DNA from: Clostridium sp. AF27-2AA
Lineage (GTDB): Bacteria; Bacillota; Clostridia; Lachnospirales; Lachnospiraceae
Length of the DNA: 64,000 bases
Direction of reading: 5' to 3'
Assembly: GCF_003478505.1 (NCBI RefSeq)
Contig: NZ_QUFI01000001.1
Coordinates: 152,407 to 216,406, forward strand
In this document: piece by piece, positions 18,272-26,511 of the stretch
How positions within the stretch are numbered: the stretch's first letter is position 1
How the letters are laid out: every line of letters begins with the position of its first letter
Made by a program: the position numbers and the translations under genes
The notes under the pieces: model-generated
Told to the model about the DNA's origin: nothing
Database searches by the model: none
What the model saw: only the letters and a program-made list of their open reading frames with translations

Positions 18272-19924
18272 TTACTGATAGATTAAATTTACATTCCTGA
18301 AGGTTACATCCGCGCTGCGTGCCACGAACATGCCAACATAGACACGGTCAGAATCGACTGCAGTAAGCGGGAAGTCAAAGCCTGCGGATACCGGCGCGTT
18401 GTCACCGAATACACAGGTGTAGCCGTCCGGTCCCTTGCGGATTTCTACATGAACGGTCTCACCGGCTTTGTAGACGCGGGAAGCGGTACCGCCGGAAGTA
18501 AGCTGACCATTCTTTCTGGCGAAGCAGTTCCAAGGGGAAGCAGAGGAGAGCTGAAGCTGTCCGGCTGCCACGTAGTCGCCCAGTGTATCGTTGACTACGG
18601 TATCTAAGTAGATGTCATCACGAACCATCAGTCCGAAGGAATTTAAGACGGATGCGTTGTAGGCATTGATGGTAATATCTGCGGATAAGGTAAAGTTCGC
18701 GGAAGCCGGTACCTCGCGGTAGAACATTGCGATACCGTCGCTGCCCTGTTCGATGCCGCCCGCCTGCTGTGCTCTGGTGGCACCGGAGTTGGTGCCGACT
18801 GCCATATGGAAGGAATTGTCACCGCCGCCCTGGAGGCAGAAGTACATATTGTTTAAGTACTCGTATCCGTCAATGTTTCCGAATACGGTTGGCTTCCAGT
18901 CCCCGGCGGGAGAGAAAATGCTGCTTGTGCCTGCCGGAGGAGTAAAGCTCTGAGCATGGTAATTTGCGTTTAATGAGTTATTGTCATACTGCGGAACCTG
19001 TGGATTGGGAATTACATAATTTTTCAGGCCGGAGTTTGATTTTAACAGCTCGTCCGCGATGAACCAGGCATTACACTGGGCACCGTAGAGATTGGTGTGG
19101 GTGTTGTCGATGCTCACATCCCGGTTGGAGGTCTGCGCATGGCGGTTCTTTACGCCATCAGCACCCAGACGCTCGTAAACATCTTTGGTGCGGGCGGTTA
19201 AGTCCAGAACCGGAACGCTCTTGCCGACACCAAGCTGGCGGATGGCTTTGGCGTAATCACCGCCCTGGAAGGTGCCCTCCTCGTTCTTTTTGGTGTTGGT
19301 GATGTGTCCGTCCTCACCGGTGTAGTTGCTGGCTACGTTGCGGCGTACGATCGGAGTTACCAGGATTGGGTTTGCCTGTTTGCTCTTTACCGGTTTGATG
19401 TACTTCTCATAAAGATTGTACTGGAAAGAACCGCTGGTGGAAACGGAACCGGTTGGGTTTGAGTAGCGGCCCTGCTCCGTACGTTCATCGTTATGGCCAA
19501 ATCCGATCAGCACATAGTCACCAGCCTGCACACTCTGAAGCAGAGTCTGGTACTGGTCAGTGTCGGAGTAGGATTTGGAACTGGTGCCGGAGATGGCAAG
19601 ATTTCGGATGTTAACGCCCTGCAGGTAAAGGCCAAGCTGGGTACCCCAGCCGTAACGTGGGGAGTAATAGGTGGTGTCGCTGAATGCGGCTGCGGTGGAG
19701 TCACCTACAACCCAGACGGTGGGCGGTGCGGACGGCTTGTCTACGGAAATTTCGCCGGACTGCTGTTCGTTATAGGTTCCGGGCGCTGCGGTGCGGGCCG
19801 GATCGTTTGTGGATGAGGAACCACCTGCAACAACGGTAGCAGCAGAGGCTGGCACGGCAGACAGGGCTGTCGTCACCGCACAGATGCAGCCGAGAAGCAG
19901 GGCTTTCATGCGTGTTTTCTTCAT
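18272..19924 (-). CDS. Secreted SGNH/GDSL hydrolase, rhamnogalacturonan acetylesterase-like
   Basis: A 550-aa exported esterase. A signal peptide (about 1-29, ending ASAA) precedes an SGNH domain of rhamnogalacturonan acetylesterase type: block I VWVVGDSTAAAF (nucleophile serine near residue 77), GFGHNDERTEQG (Asn/His block) and NTHTNLYGAQ (catalytic histidine block). The region after about 350 is a separate beta-rich module (FTLSADITINAY onward) resembling a lectin-like or carbohydrate-binding fold. It probably removes acetyl groups from pectin-like glycans outside the cell. AGGAGA precedes the ATG. Confidence 0.85.
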   Translation of the reverse strand: MKKTRMKALLLGCICAVTTALSAVPASAATVVAGGSSSTNDPARTAAPGTYNEQQSGEISVDKPSAPPTVWVVGDSTAAAFSDTTYYSPRYGWGTQLGLYLQGVNIRNLAISGTSSKSYSDTDQYQTLLQSVQAGDYVLIGFGHNDERTEQGRYSNPTGSVSTSGSFQYNLYEKYIKPVKSKQANPILVTPIVRRNVASNYTGEDGHITNTKKNEEGTFQGGDYAKAIRQLGVGKSVPVLDLTARTKDVYERLGADGVKNRHAQTSNRDVSIDNTHTNLYGAQCNAWFIADELLKSNSGLKNYVIPNPQVPQYDNNSLNANYHAQSFTPPAGTSSIFSPAGDWKPTVFGNIDGYEYLNNMYFCLQGGGDNSFHMAVGTNSGATRAQQAGGIEQGSDGIAMFYREVPASANFTLSADITINAYNASVLNSFGLMVRDDIYLDTVVNDTLGDYVAAGQLQLSSASPWNCFARKNGQLTSGGTASRVYKAGETVHVEIRKGPDGYTCVFGDNAPVSAGFDFPLTAVDSDRVYVGMFVARSADVTFRNVNLIYQ

Positions 19925-19994
19925 GAGTCAGATATCTCCTAAGTTAGAAATTTGAAAGGGCCTTCTGCAGGGCAGAAAATGCCCGATGCTGTTC

Positions 19995-20023
19995 ATTATA
20001 GACCATTGGGAAAAAGATGCCAA
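19995..20023 (-). promoter_or_regulatory. Promoter of the SGNH esterase gene
   Basis: Minus strand TTGGCA (20018-20023) and TATAAT (19995-20000), spacing 17 bp. The 64-nt leader contains a GGGC/GCCC-closed hairpin with an inner CTGC/GCAG stem (about 19957-19984). Confidence 0.8.
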
Positions 20024-20048
20024 GGACTTTAAAAAGGTTGTAAGAGAA

Positions 20049-20086
20049 TCTTAAAAAAGAAAGGGACGCCTGTTCACAGGCGTCCC
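20049..20086 (-). terminator. Terminator of the tyrA-aroA operon
   Basis: A perfect 10-bp stem GGGACGCCTG/CAGGCGTCCC (20063-20072 with 20077-20086) is followed on the minus strand by TTTCTTTTTT. Confidence 0.9.
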
Positions 20087-20098
20087 GGTCCCGTATAA

Positions 20099-21373
20099 TT
20101 AATGAGCGAGTTTTTCCAAGTCCTGGTAAAAATCCGGATAGGAGATGTTGACGCATTCGGCACCGAGAATCTCGGTTTCGCCGTCGGCCAGGGCGGCAGT
20201 GATGGCGAAGGTCATGGCAATCCGGTGGTCTAAGTGGCTGTCGATGACGGCACCGTGGAGAGGTCTGCCGCCGTGGATGATCATGCCATCTTTGGTTTCC
20301 TCCACGTCAGCGCCCATGGCACTTAGATTTTCGACCATGACGGCAATGCGGTTGGATTCCTTGACCTTTAATTCGGCAGCATCGCGGATGATGGTGTCAC
20401 CCTCTGCAAAGCAGGCCATGGCCGCGATCATGGGGAGCTCATCGATCAGGGTCGGGATGATATCACCGTGGATGTCGGTGCCATGCAGGCTGCTGGCGCG
20501 AACCAGAATGTCGGCTACCGATTCACCGGTCTCGCGGATATTTAAGAGGGTCAGGTCACCGCCCATGGCCTGGCAGACACGGATCATGCCGTCACGGGTC
20601 GGATTGATCCCCACGTTTTTGATCAGAATTTCCGAGTTCGGGATGATCAGCCCTGCGGCCAGGAAGAAAGCAGCAGAAGAGATATCGCCCGGAACTGCAA
20701 TGTCTTTGGCAAAGAGTTCGCCAGCCGGTTTGATGATGGCGGTGGTGCCTTCCGTGCAGACATCCGCGCCGAATTCCTTTAACATCAGTTCTGTGTGGTT
20801 GCGGGAGAGGGACGGTTCTGTCACCTTTGTTTCCCCTTCTGCGTAAAGACCAGCCAGAAGAATGGAGGATTTGACCTGGGCGGATGCCACCGGAGACTGG
20901 TAATGGATGCCGTGAAGTTTCTGCCCGTGAATGAGAAGCGGCGCGCAGCCGTTGCCGTTTACGCTTGTAATGTCAGCGCCCATCTGGCTTAAAGGCTCCA
21001 TGATCCGCTTCATTGGACGTTTCTGGATAGAGGCATCACCGGTGAGGGTTACAGAAAAATCCTGGGCGGAGAGAATGCCGGAAATCAGGCGGGTAGTAGT
21101 GCCGCTGTTGCCGCAGTCTAGAACCCGATCCGGTTTTTTTAAAGCGTGCAGGCCGTTTCCGTGTACCAGAACCGTATCCCCGAGATTTTCAATGGAAACA
21201 CCCATTTTCTGGAAGCAGGAGATGGTGGAGAGACAGTCGGCACCCTGCAGAAAGCCTGTGATCCTTGTGGTGCCCTTGGCCAGGGAACCGAACATGACAC
21301 TGCGGTGAGAGATGGATTTGTCACCAGGAATGGAGACTTCTCCGCGCAGACCATTGATTTTGTTAAATTTCAT
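20099..21373 (-). CDS. aroA: 3-phosphoshikimate 1-carboxyvinyltransferase (EPSP synthase)
   Basis: A 424-aa enzyme of the shikimate pathway that joins phosphoenolpyruvate to shikimate-3-phosphate. Conserved substrate-binding motifs are visible: GDKSISHRSVMFGS near residue 17, LDCGNSGTTTRLISG near 86-100 and, toward the C-terminus, DGMIIHGG and SHLDHRIAMTFA. The start at 21373 is preceded by GGAG at 9-nt spacing; the ORF extends further upstream without an RBS and into tyrA. It follows tyrA by 56 nt and ends at a strong terminator. Confidence 0.95.
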   Translation of the reverse strand: MKFNKINGLRGEVSIPGDKSISHRSVMFGSLAKGTTRITGFLQGADCLSTISCFQKMGVSIENLGDTVLVHGNGLHALKKPDRVLDCGNSGTTTRLISGILSAQDFSVTLTGDASIQKRPMKRIMEPLSQMGADITSVNGNGCAPLLIHGQKLHGIHYQSPVASAQVKSSILLAGLYAEGETKVTEPSLSRNHTELMLKEFGADVCTEGTTAIIKPAGELFAKDIAVPGDISSAAFFLAAGLIIPNSEILIKNVGINPTRDGMIRVCQAMGGDLTLLNIRETGESVADILVRASSLHGTDIHGDIIPTLIDELPMIAAMACFAEGDTIIRDAAELKVKESNRIAVMVENLSAMGADVEETKDGMIIHGGRPLHGAVIDSHLDHRIAMTFAITAALADGETEILGAECVNISYPDFYQDLEKLAH

Positions 21374-21429
21374 AAGAATATACTCCATTTCCCTGACAGA
21401 AGCCGGGAGTACCGGAATGTCGGACCTCC

Positions 21430-22530
21430 CTAGTGCTTCGGAATCAGTTCGTAATTGTATTTTTTCAGCTGCGCCCATGCCTGCTGCATGGAAGCTTCAT
21501 CATAAAAGACGATCTTTAAGGCTCCTTCACCCTGCTCCCGGTTGTGGTTGATACCGATATTGCAGATGCTGATGCCGCGGGCGCTTAAGATGCAGGACAG
21601 AGTGGAAATCGCGCCAGGTTCGTCCACGATATCGACCGTGAACGCATACTCCGGTGTAACGGAACCGCGGCGGCTTTCCGAGATGGAATTGCGGTAGGTG
21701 CGGGAGGTCTCGAACAGCTCATAGATATCATGCCCCTGGCGCTCCTTTAAGGAATGCAGGATCTGCTTTAGGGAAGCAATGTAATCTTCCATCATGTCAA
21801 TGATATTGCCGGTATTGGTCATGCAGATCTGCTCCCACATTTCCGGGGAAGAGGACGCAATGCGCGTGATGTCTTTAAAACCGCCGGCAGCTAGACGCTT
21901 CATGAGCTCGTCATGAGTGTCGGAATCCTTCACCAGGTTTACCAGACTGGAAGCGATCAGATGCGGCAGATGGCTGATGGCAGCCACGATCCGGTCATGC
22001 TCGTGATAGTCCAGAACGATGGGAATGGAACCGATGAGCTTTGCCACGGCCACAATCCGGTCTGCGTCTGTTTCAGACGAGAGGGCAGTGGGTGTTACAA
22101 TATAATAGGCATTTTCTAAAAGATGGTCGGTAGCGTTCTCATATCCGGTCTTTTCAGAACCGGCCATAGGATGTCCGCCCACAAACACATCCTCCATACC
22201 AAGACTGGTAACAACGCGGTGGATATCCTCCTTGGTGGAACCGACATCTGAGATCAGGGCGCCTGGCCTTAAGAACGGACGGATCTGTGTCAGATACTGG
22301 GCATTGTATTCTACCGGGGTGCAAAGAAAGATGATGTCGCATTCCCGTAAAGGTTCTCCAATGCCGTCCAGGATTACGTCGACAATGCCGTCCGCCTGTG
22401 CCTGCTCCAGTTTTGCGCGGGTGCGCATATATGCCATGATCCGGGCATCCGGGCAGGCGCGCTTAATGCCTTTGGCAATGGAACCGCCGATCAGCCCCAG
22501 ACCGATAAAACCAAATGTGGTGTCTTTCAT
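21430..22530 (-). CDS. tyrA: Prephenate dehydrogenase with ACT domain
   Basis: A 366-aa enzyme that oxidatively decarboxylates prephenate to 4-hydroxyphenylpyruvate for tyrosine. The NAD-binding GLGLIGGS lies at 10-17, GHPMAGSEKTGY (substrate site) near 120, and AAISHLPHLIAS follows. Residues about 295-366 form an ACT domain (VDEPGAISTLSCIL), expected to bind tyrosine for feedback control. AGGAGA precedes the ATG. It is first in a tyrA-aroA operon. Confidence 0.95.
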   Translation of the reverse strand: MKDTTFGFIGLGLIGGSIAKGIKRACPDARIMAYMRTRAKLEQAQADGIVDVILDGIGEPLRECDIIFLCTPVEYNAQYLTQIRPFLRPGALISDVGSTKEDIHRVVTSLGMEDVFVGGHPMAGSEKTGYENATDHLLENAYYIVTPTALSSETDADRIVAVAKLIGSIPIVLDYHEHDRIVAAISHLPHLIASSLVNLVKDSDTHDELMKRLAAGGFKDITRIASSSPEMWEQICMTNTGNIIDMMEDYIASLKQILHSLKERQGHDIYELFETSRTYRNSISESRRGSVTPEYAFTVDIVDEPGAISTLSCILSARGISICNIGINHNREQGEGALKIVFYDEASMQQAWAQLKKYNYELIPKH

Positions 22531-22573
22531 ATCAGAATTCTCCTGTCATAGGTTACTTTCAATGCTATCTGCT

Positions 22574-22602
22574 ATTCTATGCTAATCTGAAAATGTTGTC
22601 AA
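22574..22602 (-). promoter_or_regulatory. Promoter of the tyrA-aroA operon
   Basis: Minus strand TTGACA (22597-22602) and TAGAAT (22574-22579), spacing 17 bp. No T-box leader lies between it and tyrA. Confidence 0.9.
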
Positions 22603-22720
22603 TGCTTTATTGCTTTAAACTGCGATAGTATAAATGCAAAAAAGCATTACCGAAAACATGGACGTATCAGACGATACGAAAAAATACAGAAAAATAATTT
22701 GTGCAAATCGTATATTCTAC

Positions 22721-22749
22721 TTGAAATTTTCAAACTTTTTTAGTAGAAT
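22721..22749 (+). promoter_or_regulatory. Promoter of the EF-G paralogue
   Basis: TTGAAA (22721-22726) and TAGAAT (22744-22749), spacing 17 bp, in an A+T-rich upstream region. Confidence 0.8.
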
Positions 22750-22788
22750 ATCTTCATAGACTAAATTTGATGTACAGGAGGGAATTAT

Positions 22789-24891
22789 ATGAACGTTTAT
22801 GGTACAAAACAGATCCGAAACGTCGTTTTACTTGGTCACGGCGGGGCCGGCAAGACGACGGTTGCAGAAGCGCTTGCCCTGGTAACCGGAGTCACCAAGC
22901 GCATGGGCAAGGTTGCTGACGGTAACACCATCAGTGACTATGACAAGGAAGAAATCAAACGTCAGTTTTCCATCTCCACGTCTCTGATCCCGTTAGAGTA
23001 TCAGGGCGATGAAGGCATGATGAAGATCAATATCCTGGACACTCCGGGTTACTTTGACTTTGTCGGCGAAGTAGAAGAAGCAGTCAGTGTGGCGGACGCA
23101 GCGATCATCGTTGTAAACTGTAAGGCAGGCATCGAGGTCGGCACGGAAAAGGCATGGGAGCTGTGTGATAAGCTCAAACTGCCACGCGTTATTTTCGTCA
23201 CCAACATGGACGATGACCATGCAAGCTTCCGAGAACTTGTACTGAAATTAGAAAGACGGTTCGGAAGAAGTATTGCTCCGTTCCAGCTCCCGATCCGTGA
23301 AAATGAAAAGTTTGTCGGATATGTAAACGTAGTCAAGATGGCCGGCAGACGTTTCACCAATCTGAGTGATTACGAAGAATGCGAGATTCCTGATTACTCC
23401 CAGAAAAACCTGGGTATTGCCAGAGACGCTCTCTTAGAGGCAGTGGCAGAGACCAGCGAGGAGTATATGGAGCGTTACTTCTCTGGTGAGGAGTTTACAC
23501 TGGAAGAAATCCAGGGCGCTCTGCGGGAACATGTAATAGATGGTTCCATCGTTCCGGTCCTGATGGGTTCCGGCGTGAACTGCCAGGGCTTTAAGACCCT
23601 CTTACAGGTCATTGACCGTTACCTTCCGACTCCGGACAAATTCGAGTGTATCGGTGTTGATGTCTCCACCGGAGAGCGCTTCACCGCAAAATACAACGAT
23701 CAGGTTTCCTTATCCGCAAGAGTATTCAAAACCATCGCAGATCCGTTCATCGGCAAATATTCCCTGATGAAGGTCTGCACCGGTATCTTAAAGCCGGACA
23801 GCACTATCTACAACGTCAATAAGGACACCGAAGAAAAAGTCGGCAAGCTGTATCTGCTTCGCGGCAAGGACACCATTGAGGTTCCGGAGCTGCGCGCGGG
23901 TGATATCGGCGCAGTTGCAAAACTTGGTGTGACCCAGACTGGTGATACCATTGCCCTGCGTTCCGCGCCGATCGTATACCACAAACCGCAGACCTCCACT
24001 CCGTATACATACATGCGTTACAAGACCGTAACCAAGGGCGATGAGGATAAGGTTTCCAGCGCGCTGGCAAAACTCATGGAAGAGGATTTAACCTTAAAGT
24101 CTGTCAATGATAAAGAGAATCGCCAGCTCCTGTTATACGGCATCGGTGACCAGCAGTTAGAGGTGGTAGTCAGCAAGCTTCTTGGCCGCTACAAAGTTGA
24201 GATTGAACTCAGCAAACCGAAATTTGCGTTCCGTGAGACCTTAAGAAAGAAAGTTGAGGTTCAGGGCAAATATAAGAAGCAGTCCGGCGGACATGGCCAG
24301 TACGGTGATGTTAAGATGATCTTTGAACCGTCCGGTGACCTGGAAAAACCGTATGTATTCGAGGAGAAAGTATTCGGCGGCGCAGTTCCGAAGAACTACT
24401 TCCCGGCAGTTGAAAAGGGCGTGGCAGAAAGCTGCGTAAAAGGTCCTCTGGCCGCATATCCGGTAGTTGGCGTAAAGGCAACTCTGGTAGATGGTTCTTA
24501 TCATCCGGTAGATTCCTCCGAGATGGCATTCAAGACCGCTGCCATGATGGCATTTAAGAAGGGCTTTATGGATGCGAACCCGGTTCTCTTAGAGCCAATC
24601 GCTTCCTTAAAAGTAACAGTCCCGGATAAATTTACCGGTGATGTTATGGGTGACTTAAACCGCAGAAGAGGACGTGTTCTGGGTATGAATTCCGATCATC
24701 ACGGCAAACAGGTGATCGAGGCTGATATCCCAATGTCTGAGCTGTTTGGCTATAATACTGACCTGCGCTCCATGACCGGCGGCATCGGCTTATACGAGTA
24801 TGAGTTCAGCCGTTACGAGCAGGCTCCTGGCGACATCCAGAAGAAGGAAGTCGAGGCCAGAGCAGCCAAGGTTGACAAACTGGATGTATAA
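22789..24891 (+). CDS. Elongation factor G-like translational GTPase (EF-G paralogue)
   Basis: A 700-aa five-domain translational GTPase. G1 is GHGGAGKTT (16-24) where canonical EF-G has AHIDAGKTT. G3 is DTPG (about 85) and G4 is TNMDD rather than NKMD. Domains II-V follow at full length, including HGQYGDV and the C-terminal MTGGIG. These G-motif changes mark the EF-G2-like paralogue group found besides normal FusA; some act in recycling or have no clear role. It is not adjacent to rpsL/rpsG/tuf, which also argues against the main EF-G. RBS AGGAGGG; codon bias suggests good expression. Confidence 0.88.
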   Translation: MNVYGTKQIRNVVLLGHGGAGKTTVAEALALVTGVTKRMGKVADGNTISDYDKEEIKRQFSISTSLIPLEYQGDEGMMKINILDTPGYFDFVGEVEEAVSVADAAIIVVNCKAGIEVGTEKAWELCDKLKLPRVIFVTNMDDDHASFRELVLKLERRFGRSIAPFQLPIRENEKFVGYVNVVKMAGRRFTNLSDYEECEIPDYSQKNLGIARDALLEAVAETSEEYMERYFSGEEFTLEEIQGALREHVIDGSIVPVLMGSGVNCQGFKTLLQVIDRYLPTPDKFECIGVDVSTGERFTAKYNDQVSLSARVFKTIADPFIGKYSLMKVCTGILKPDSTIYNVNKDTEEKVGKLYLLRGKDTIEVPELRAGDIGAVAKLGVTQTGDTIALRSAPIVYHKPQTSTPYTYMRYKTVTKGDEDKVSSALAKLMEEDLTLKSVNDKENRQLLLYGIGDQQLEVVVSKLLGRYKVEIELSKPKFAFRETLRKKVEVQGKYKKQSGGHGQYGDVKMIFEPSGDLEKPYVFEEKVFGGAVPKNYFPAVEKGVAESCVKGPLAAYPVVGVKATLVDGSYHPVDSSEMAFKTAAMMAFKKGFMDANPVLLEPIASLKVTVPDKFTGDVMGDLNRRRGRVLGMNSDHHGKQVIEADIPMSELFGYNTDLRSMTGGIGLYEYEFSRYEQAPGDIQKKEVEARAAKVDKLDV

Positions 24892-24894
24892 TTT

Positions 24895-25812
24895 ATGGAT
24901 ACCAGAAGACAGATTTCCAGGATATGCTGGGCCTATACCGCATTCCTGGCGGCTTCCACAGCAGCGCAGCTCCTTTTTGGAGCGCTGCTTGAGCTGTTTG
25001 TTCTGATCTTTGGGGAGAGCCGTGCGTTTACGCGTGCGGCTCTTCTGGTGTCAGAATTTGCTATGTACGGAATCGGATTTCCGTTGTTTGCCTGGCTGAT
25101 GGGACGAATTCCGTCCTGTGAAATGAAAGAAAAAAAGAAAATCCGTGTGGGACAGTTTTTTGGAATGCTGGTTTTATGCTATGGACTCACCTATCTTGGG
25201 AATGTGATTGGCGGCCTTCTGATGGAAGCGGCCGGCCAACTTAAGGGGGCGGACTACAGCAATCCGGTATCGGATGTTATTGGACAGATGGATGTGGGCA
25301 TGATCATTCTTACCTCGGTGATCATTGCCCCAGTCATGGAAGAACTGGTATTCCGAAAGTATCTGGTGGATCGCCTGGTACCGTACGGACAGAAAACTGC
25401 AGTTGTGCTTTCCGGTCTGTTTTTCGGACTTTTCCATGGAAATTTTTATCAGTTTTTTTATGCGGCAATCCTTGGCGCGGTCTTTGCCTGGATGTACAGC
25501 ACGACCGGACGCATCCGCTACAATATTGCCATGCATATGCTGATCAATCTTCTGGGCGGAGTTTTGCCTGTGGTATTATCCAGAAGCTCAGATGCGGGAA
25601 ATCTGTTCGCATTTCTTGGATATGGATGCCTGAACATTTTTGCCTATGTCAGCATGGTGATCGCGGTGATCATTCTTGCATCCCATTATCGCCAGATTCA
25701 CTGGTTTTCCGGATGGGTCCGCCGGGAAGAAAACATGGTGCTGACCTGCCTGAAGGCGCCTGGTTTTTGGTTCTTTCTTGCGGGAAGCGTTCTGCTGTTT
25801 CTCATAGGATAG
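24895..25812 (+). CDS. CPBP family intramembrane metalloprotease
   Basis: A 305-aa polytopic membrane protein of the CAAX/ABI (CPBP) family. The catalytic motifs are EELVFRKYLVDRL (E149-E150, R154), FFGLFHGNFYQF (H about 181) and MHMLINLLGG (His/Asn about 214-218), within about eight hydrophobic helices. Members cleave membrane peptides or confer bacteriocin immunity. It starts only 3 nt after the EF-G paralogue stop with no strong RBS, so translational coupling is likely. Confidence 0.87.
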   Translation: MDTRRQISRICWAYTAFLAASTAAQLLFGALLELFVLIFGESRAFTRAALLVSEFAMYGIGFPLFAWLMGRIPSCEMKEKKKIRVGQFFGMLVLCYGLTYLGNVIGGLLMEAAGQLKGADYSNPVSDVIGQMDVGMIILTSVIIAPVMEELVFRKYLVDRLVPYGQKTAVVLSGLFFGLFHGNFYQFFYAAILGAVFAWMYSTTGRIRYNIAMHMLINLLGGVLPVVLSRSSDAGNLFAFLGYGCLNIFAYVSMVIAVIILASHYRQIHWFSGWVRREENMVLTCLKAPGFWFFLAGSVLLFLIG

Positions 25813-25834
25813 TTTAAAATCTTAAATTTATTTA

Positions 25835-25863
25835 TTGACAAGCGGGCGATAAGAGGGTATGAT
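25835..25863 (+). promoter_or_regulatory. Promoter upstream of the Lrp-type regulator
   Basis: TTGACA (25835-25840) and TATGAT (25858-25863), spacing 17 bp. The predicted transcript (from about 25870) meets a terminator hairpin before the gene. Confidence 0.85.
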
Positions 25864-25891
25864 ACAGAATAAGATTAAGTGATGAGAGCAA

Positions 25892-25925
25892 AGGCGTTCG
25901 AACAACAGGTTCGGGCGCCTTTTTC
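25892..25925 (+). terminator. Leader terminator/attenuator before the Lrp-type regulator
   Basis: A 12-bp stem (25892-25903 with 25909-25920, two G-T pairs, loop AACAG) is followed by TTTTTC. It lies between a consensus promoter and the coding start, so it would yield an approximately 55-nt leader RNA. Confidence 0.75.
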
Positions 25926-25990
25926 ATTGCTGTGTATATTGGAGCAGCGCCAGTGGCGCATCCACTGATTTTGAGAGGAGACATATGGTT

Positions 25991-26428
25991 ATGGATGATA
26001 TCGACAGAAAAATTTTAAAACTTTTACAGGATAATGCCCGGGTTTCATTAAAGACCATAGCGGAAAATACCTTCCTTTCTTCTCCGGCTGTATCAGCCCG
26101 CATTGAGAAGCTGGAGAAAGACGGCGTCATTGCCGGGTACCACGCGCAGGTTGACCCAATGAAGCTTGGTTATCATATCATTGCCTTTATCAATCTGGAT
26201 GTAACACCGGAGGATAAGCCAAAGTTTTATGCTTACGCGGAGAGCATTCCGAATGTGCTGGAGTGCAACTGTGTGACGGGAGAGTATTCCATGCTGCTTA
26301 AGGTTGCGTTCCAGAGTACCATGGAACTGGATATTTTCATTGGGCAGCTGCAGAAATTCGGAAAGACCAGCACCCAGATCGTATTTTCCACCCATGTGGG
26401 TCCGCGTGGGGTGGATGTAGAAGAGTAG
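25991..26428 (+). CDS. Lrp/AsnC family transcriptional regulator
   Basis: A 145-aa feast/famine regulator. An N-terminal winged helix (DDIDRKILKLLQDNARVSL, then SPAVSARIEKLEKDGVIAGY) precedes a RAM ligand-binding domain (about 65-140) that normally senses amino acids or related effectors. GAGAGGAG precedes it; ATG 25985 (4-nt spacing) and ATG 25991 (10-nt spacing) are both possible, and the second fits the family start better. Small inverted repeats upstream (CAGTGG/CCACTG at 25951-25967) could be an operator. The effector is unknown. Confidence 0.88.
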   Translation: MDDIDRKILKLLQDNARVSLKTIAENTFLSSPAVSARIEKLEKDGVIAGYHAQVDPMKLGYHIIAFINLDVTPEDKPKFYAYAESIPNVLECNCVTGEYSMLLKVAFQSTMELDIFIGQLQKFGKTSTQIVFSTHVGPRGVDVEE

Positions 26429-26448
26429 GTGGATGGATTCTGCCAGAC

Positions 26449-26476
26449 ACAGACAACACTTCCCTCTCATATTGTA
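26449..26476 (+). promoter_or_regulatory. Possible sigma-K-type promoter of the SPOR amidase
   Basis: AC (26449-26450), 17 bp, then CATATTGTA (26468-26476) fits the sporulation sigma-K pattern (AC, 16-17 nt, CATANNNTA). Start about 26483, 27 nt before the TTG start codon. The motif is short, so the call depends on the CwlC-like gene downstream. Confidence 0.4.
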
Positions 26477-26511
26477 GTAAGAGAGCAATATGGAAGGGAA
26501 GTTTTTGTTTT
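26458..26511 (+). terminator. Terminator of the Lrp gene overlapping the amidase ribosome binding site
   Basis: A 17-bp stem (26458-26474 with 26486-26502, one mismatch and one wobble) with an 11-nt loop is followed by TTTTTGTTTT. Its 3' arm contains GGAAGGGAAG, the only RBS of the next gene. Confidence 0.75.

Noticed and set aside
25896..25914. CGAAC-AACAG-GTTCG resembling a LexA operator
   Set aside because: The spacer is 5 instead of 4 bp and the symmetry is explained by the terminator stem at 25892-25920.
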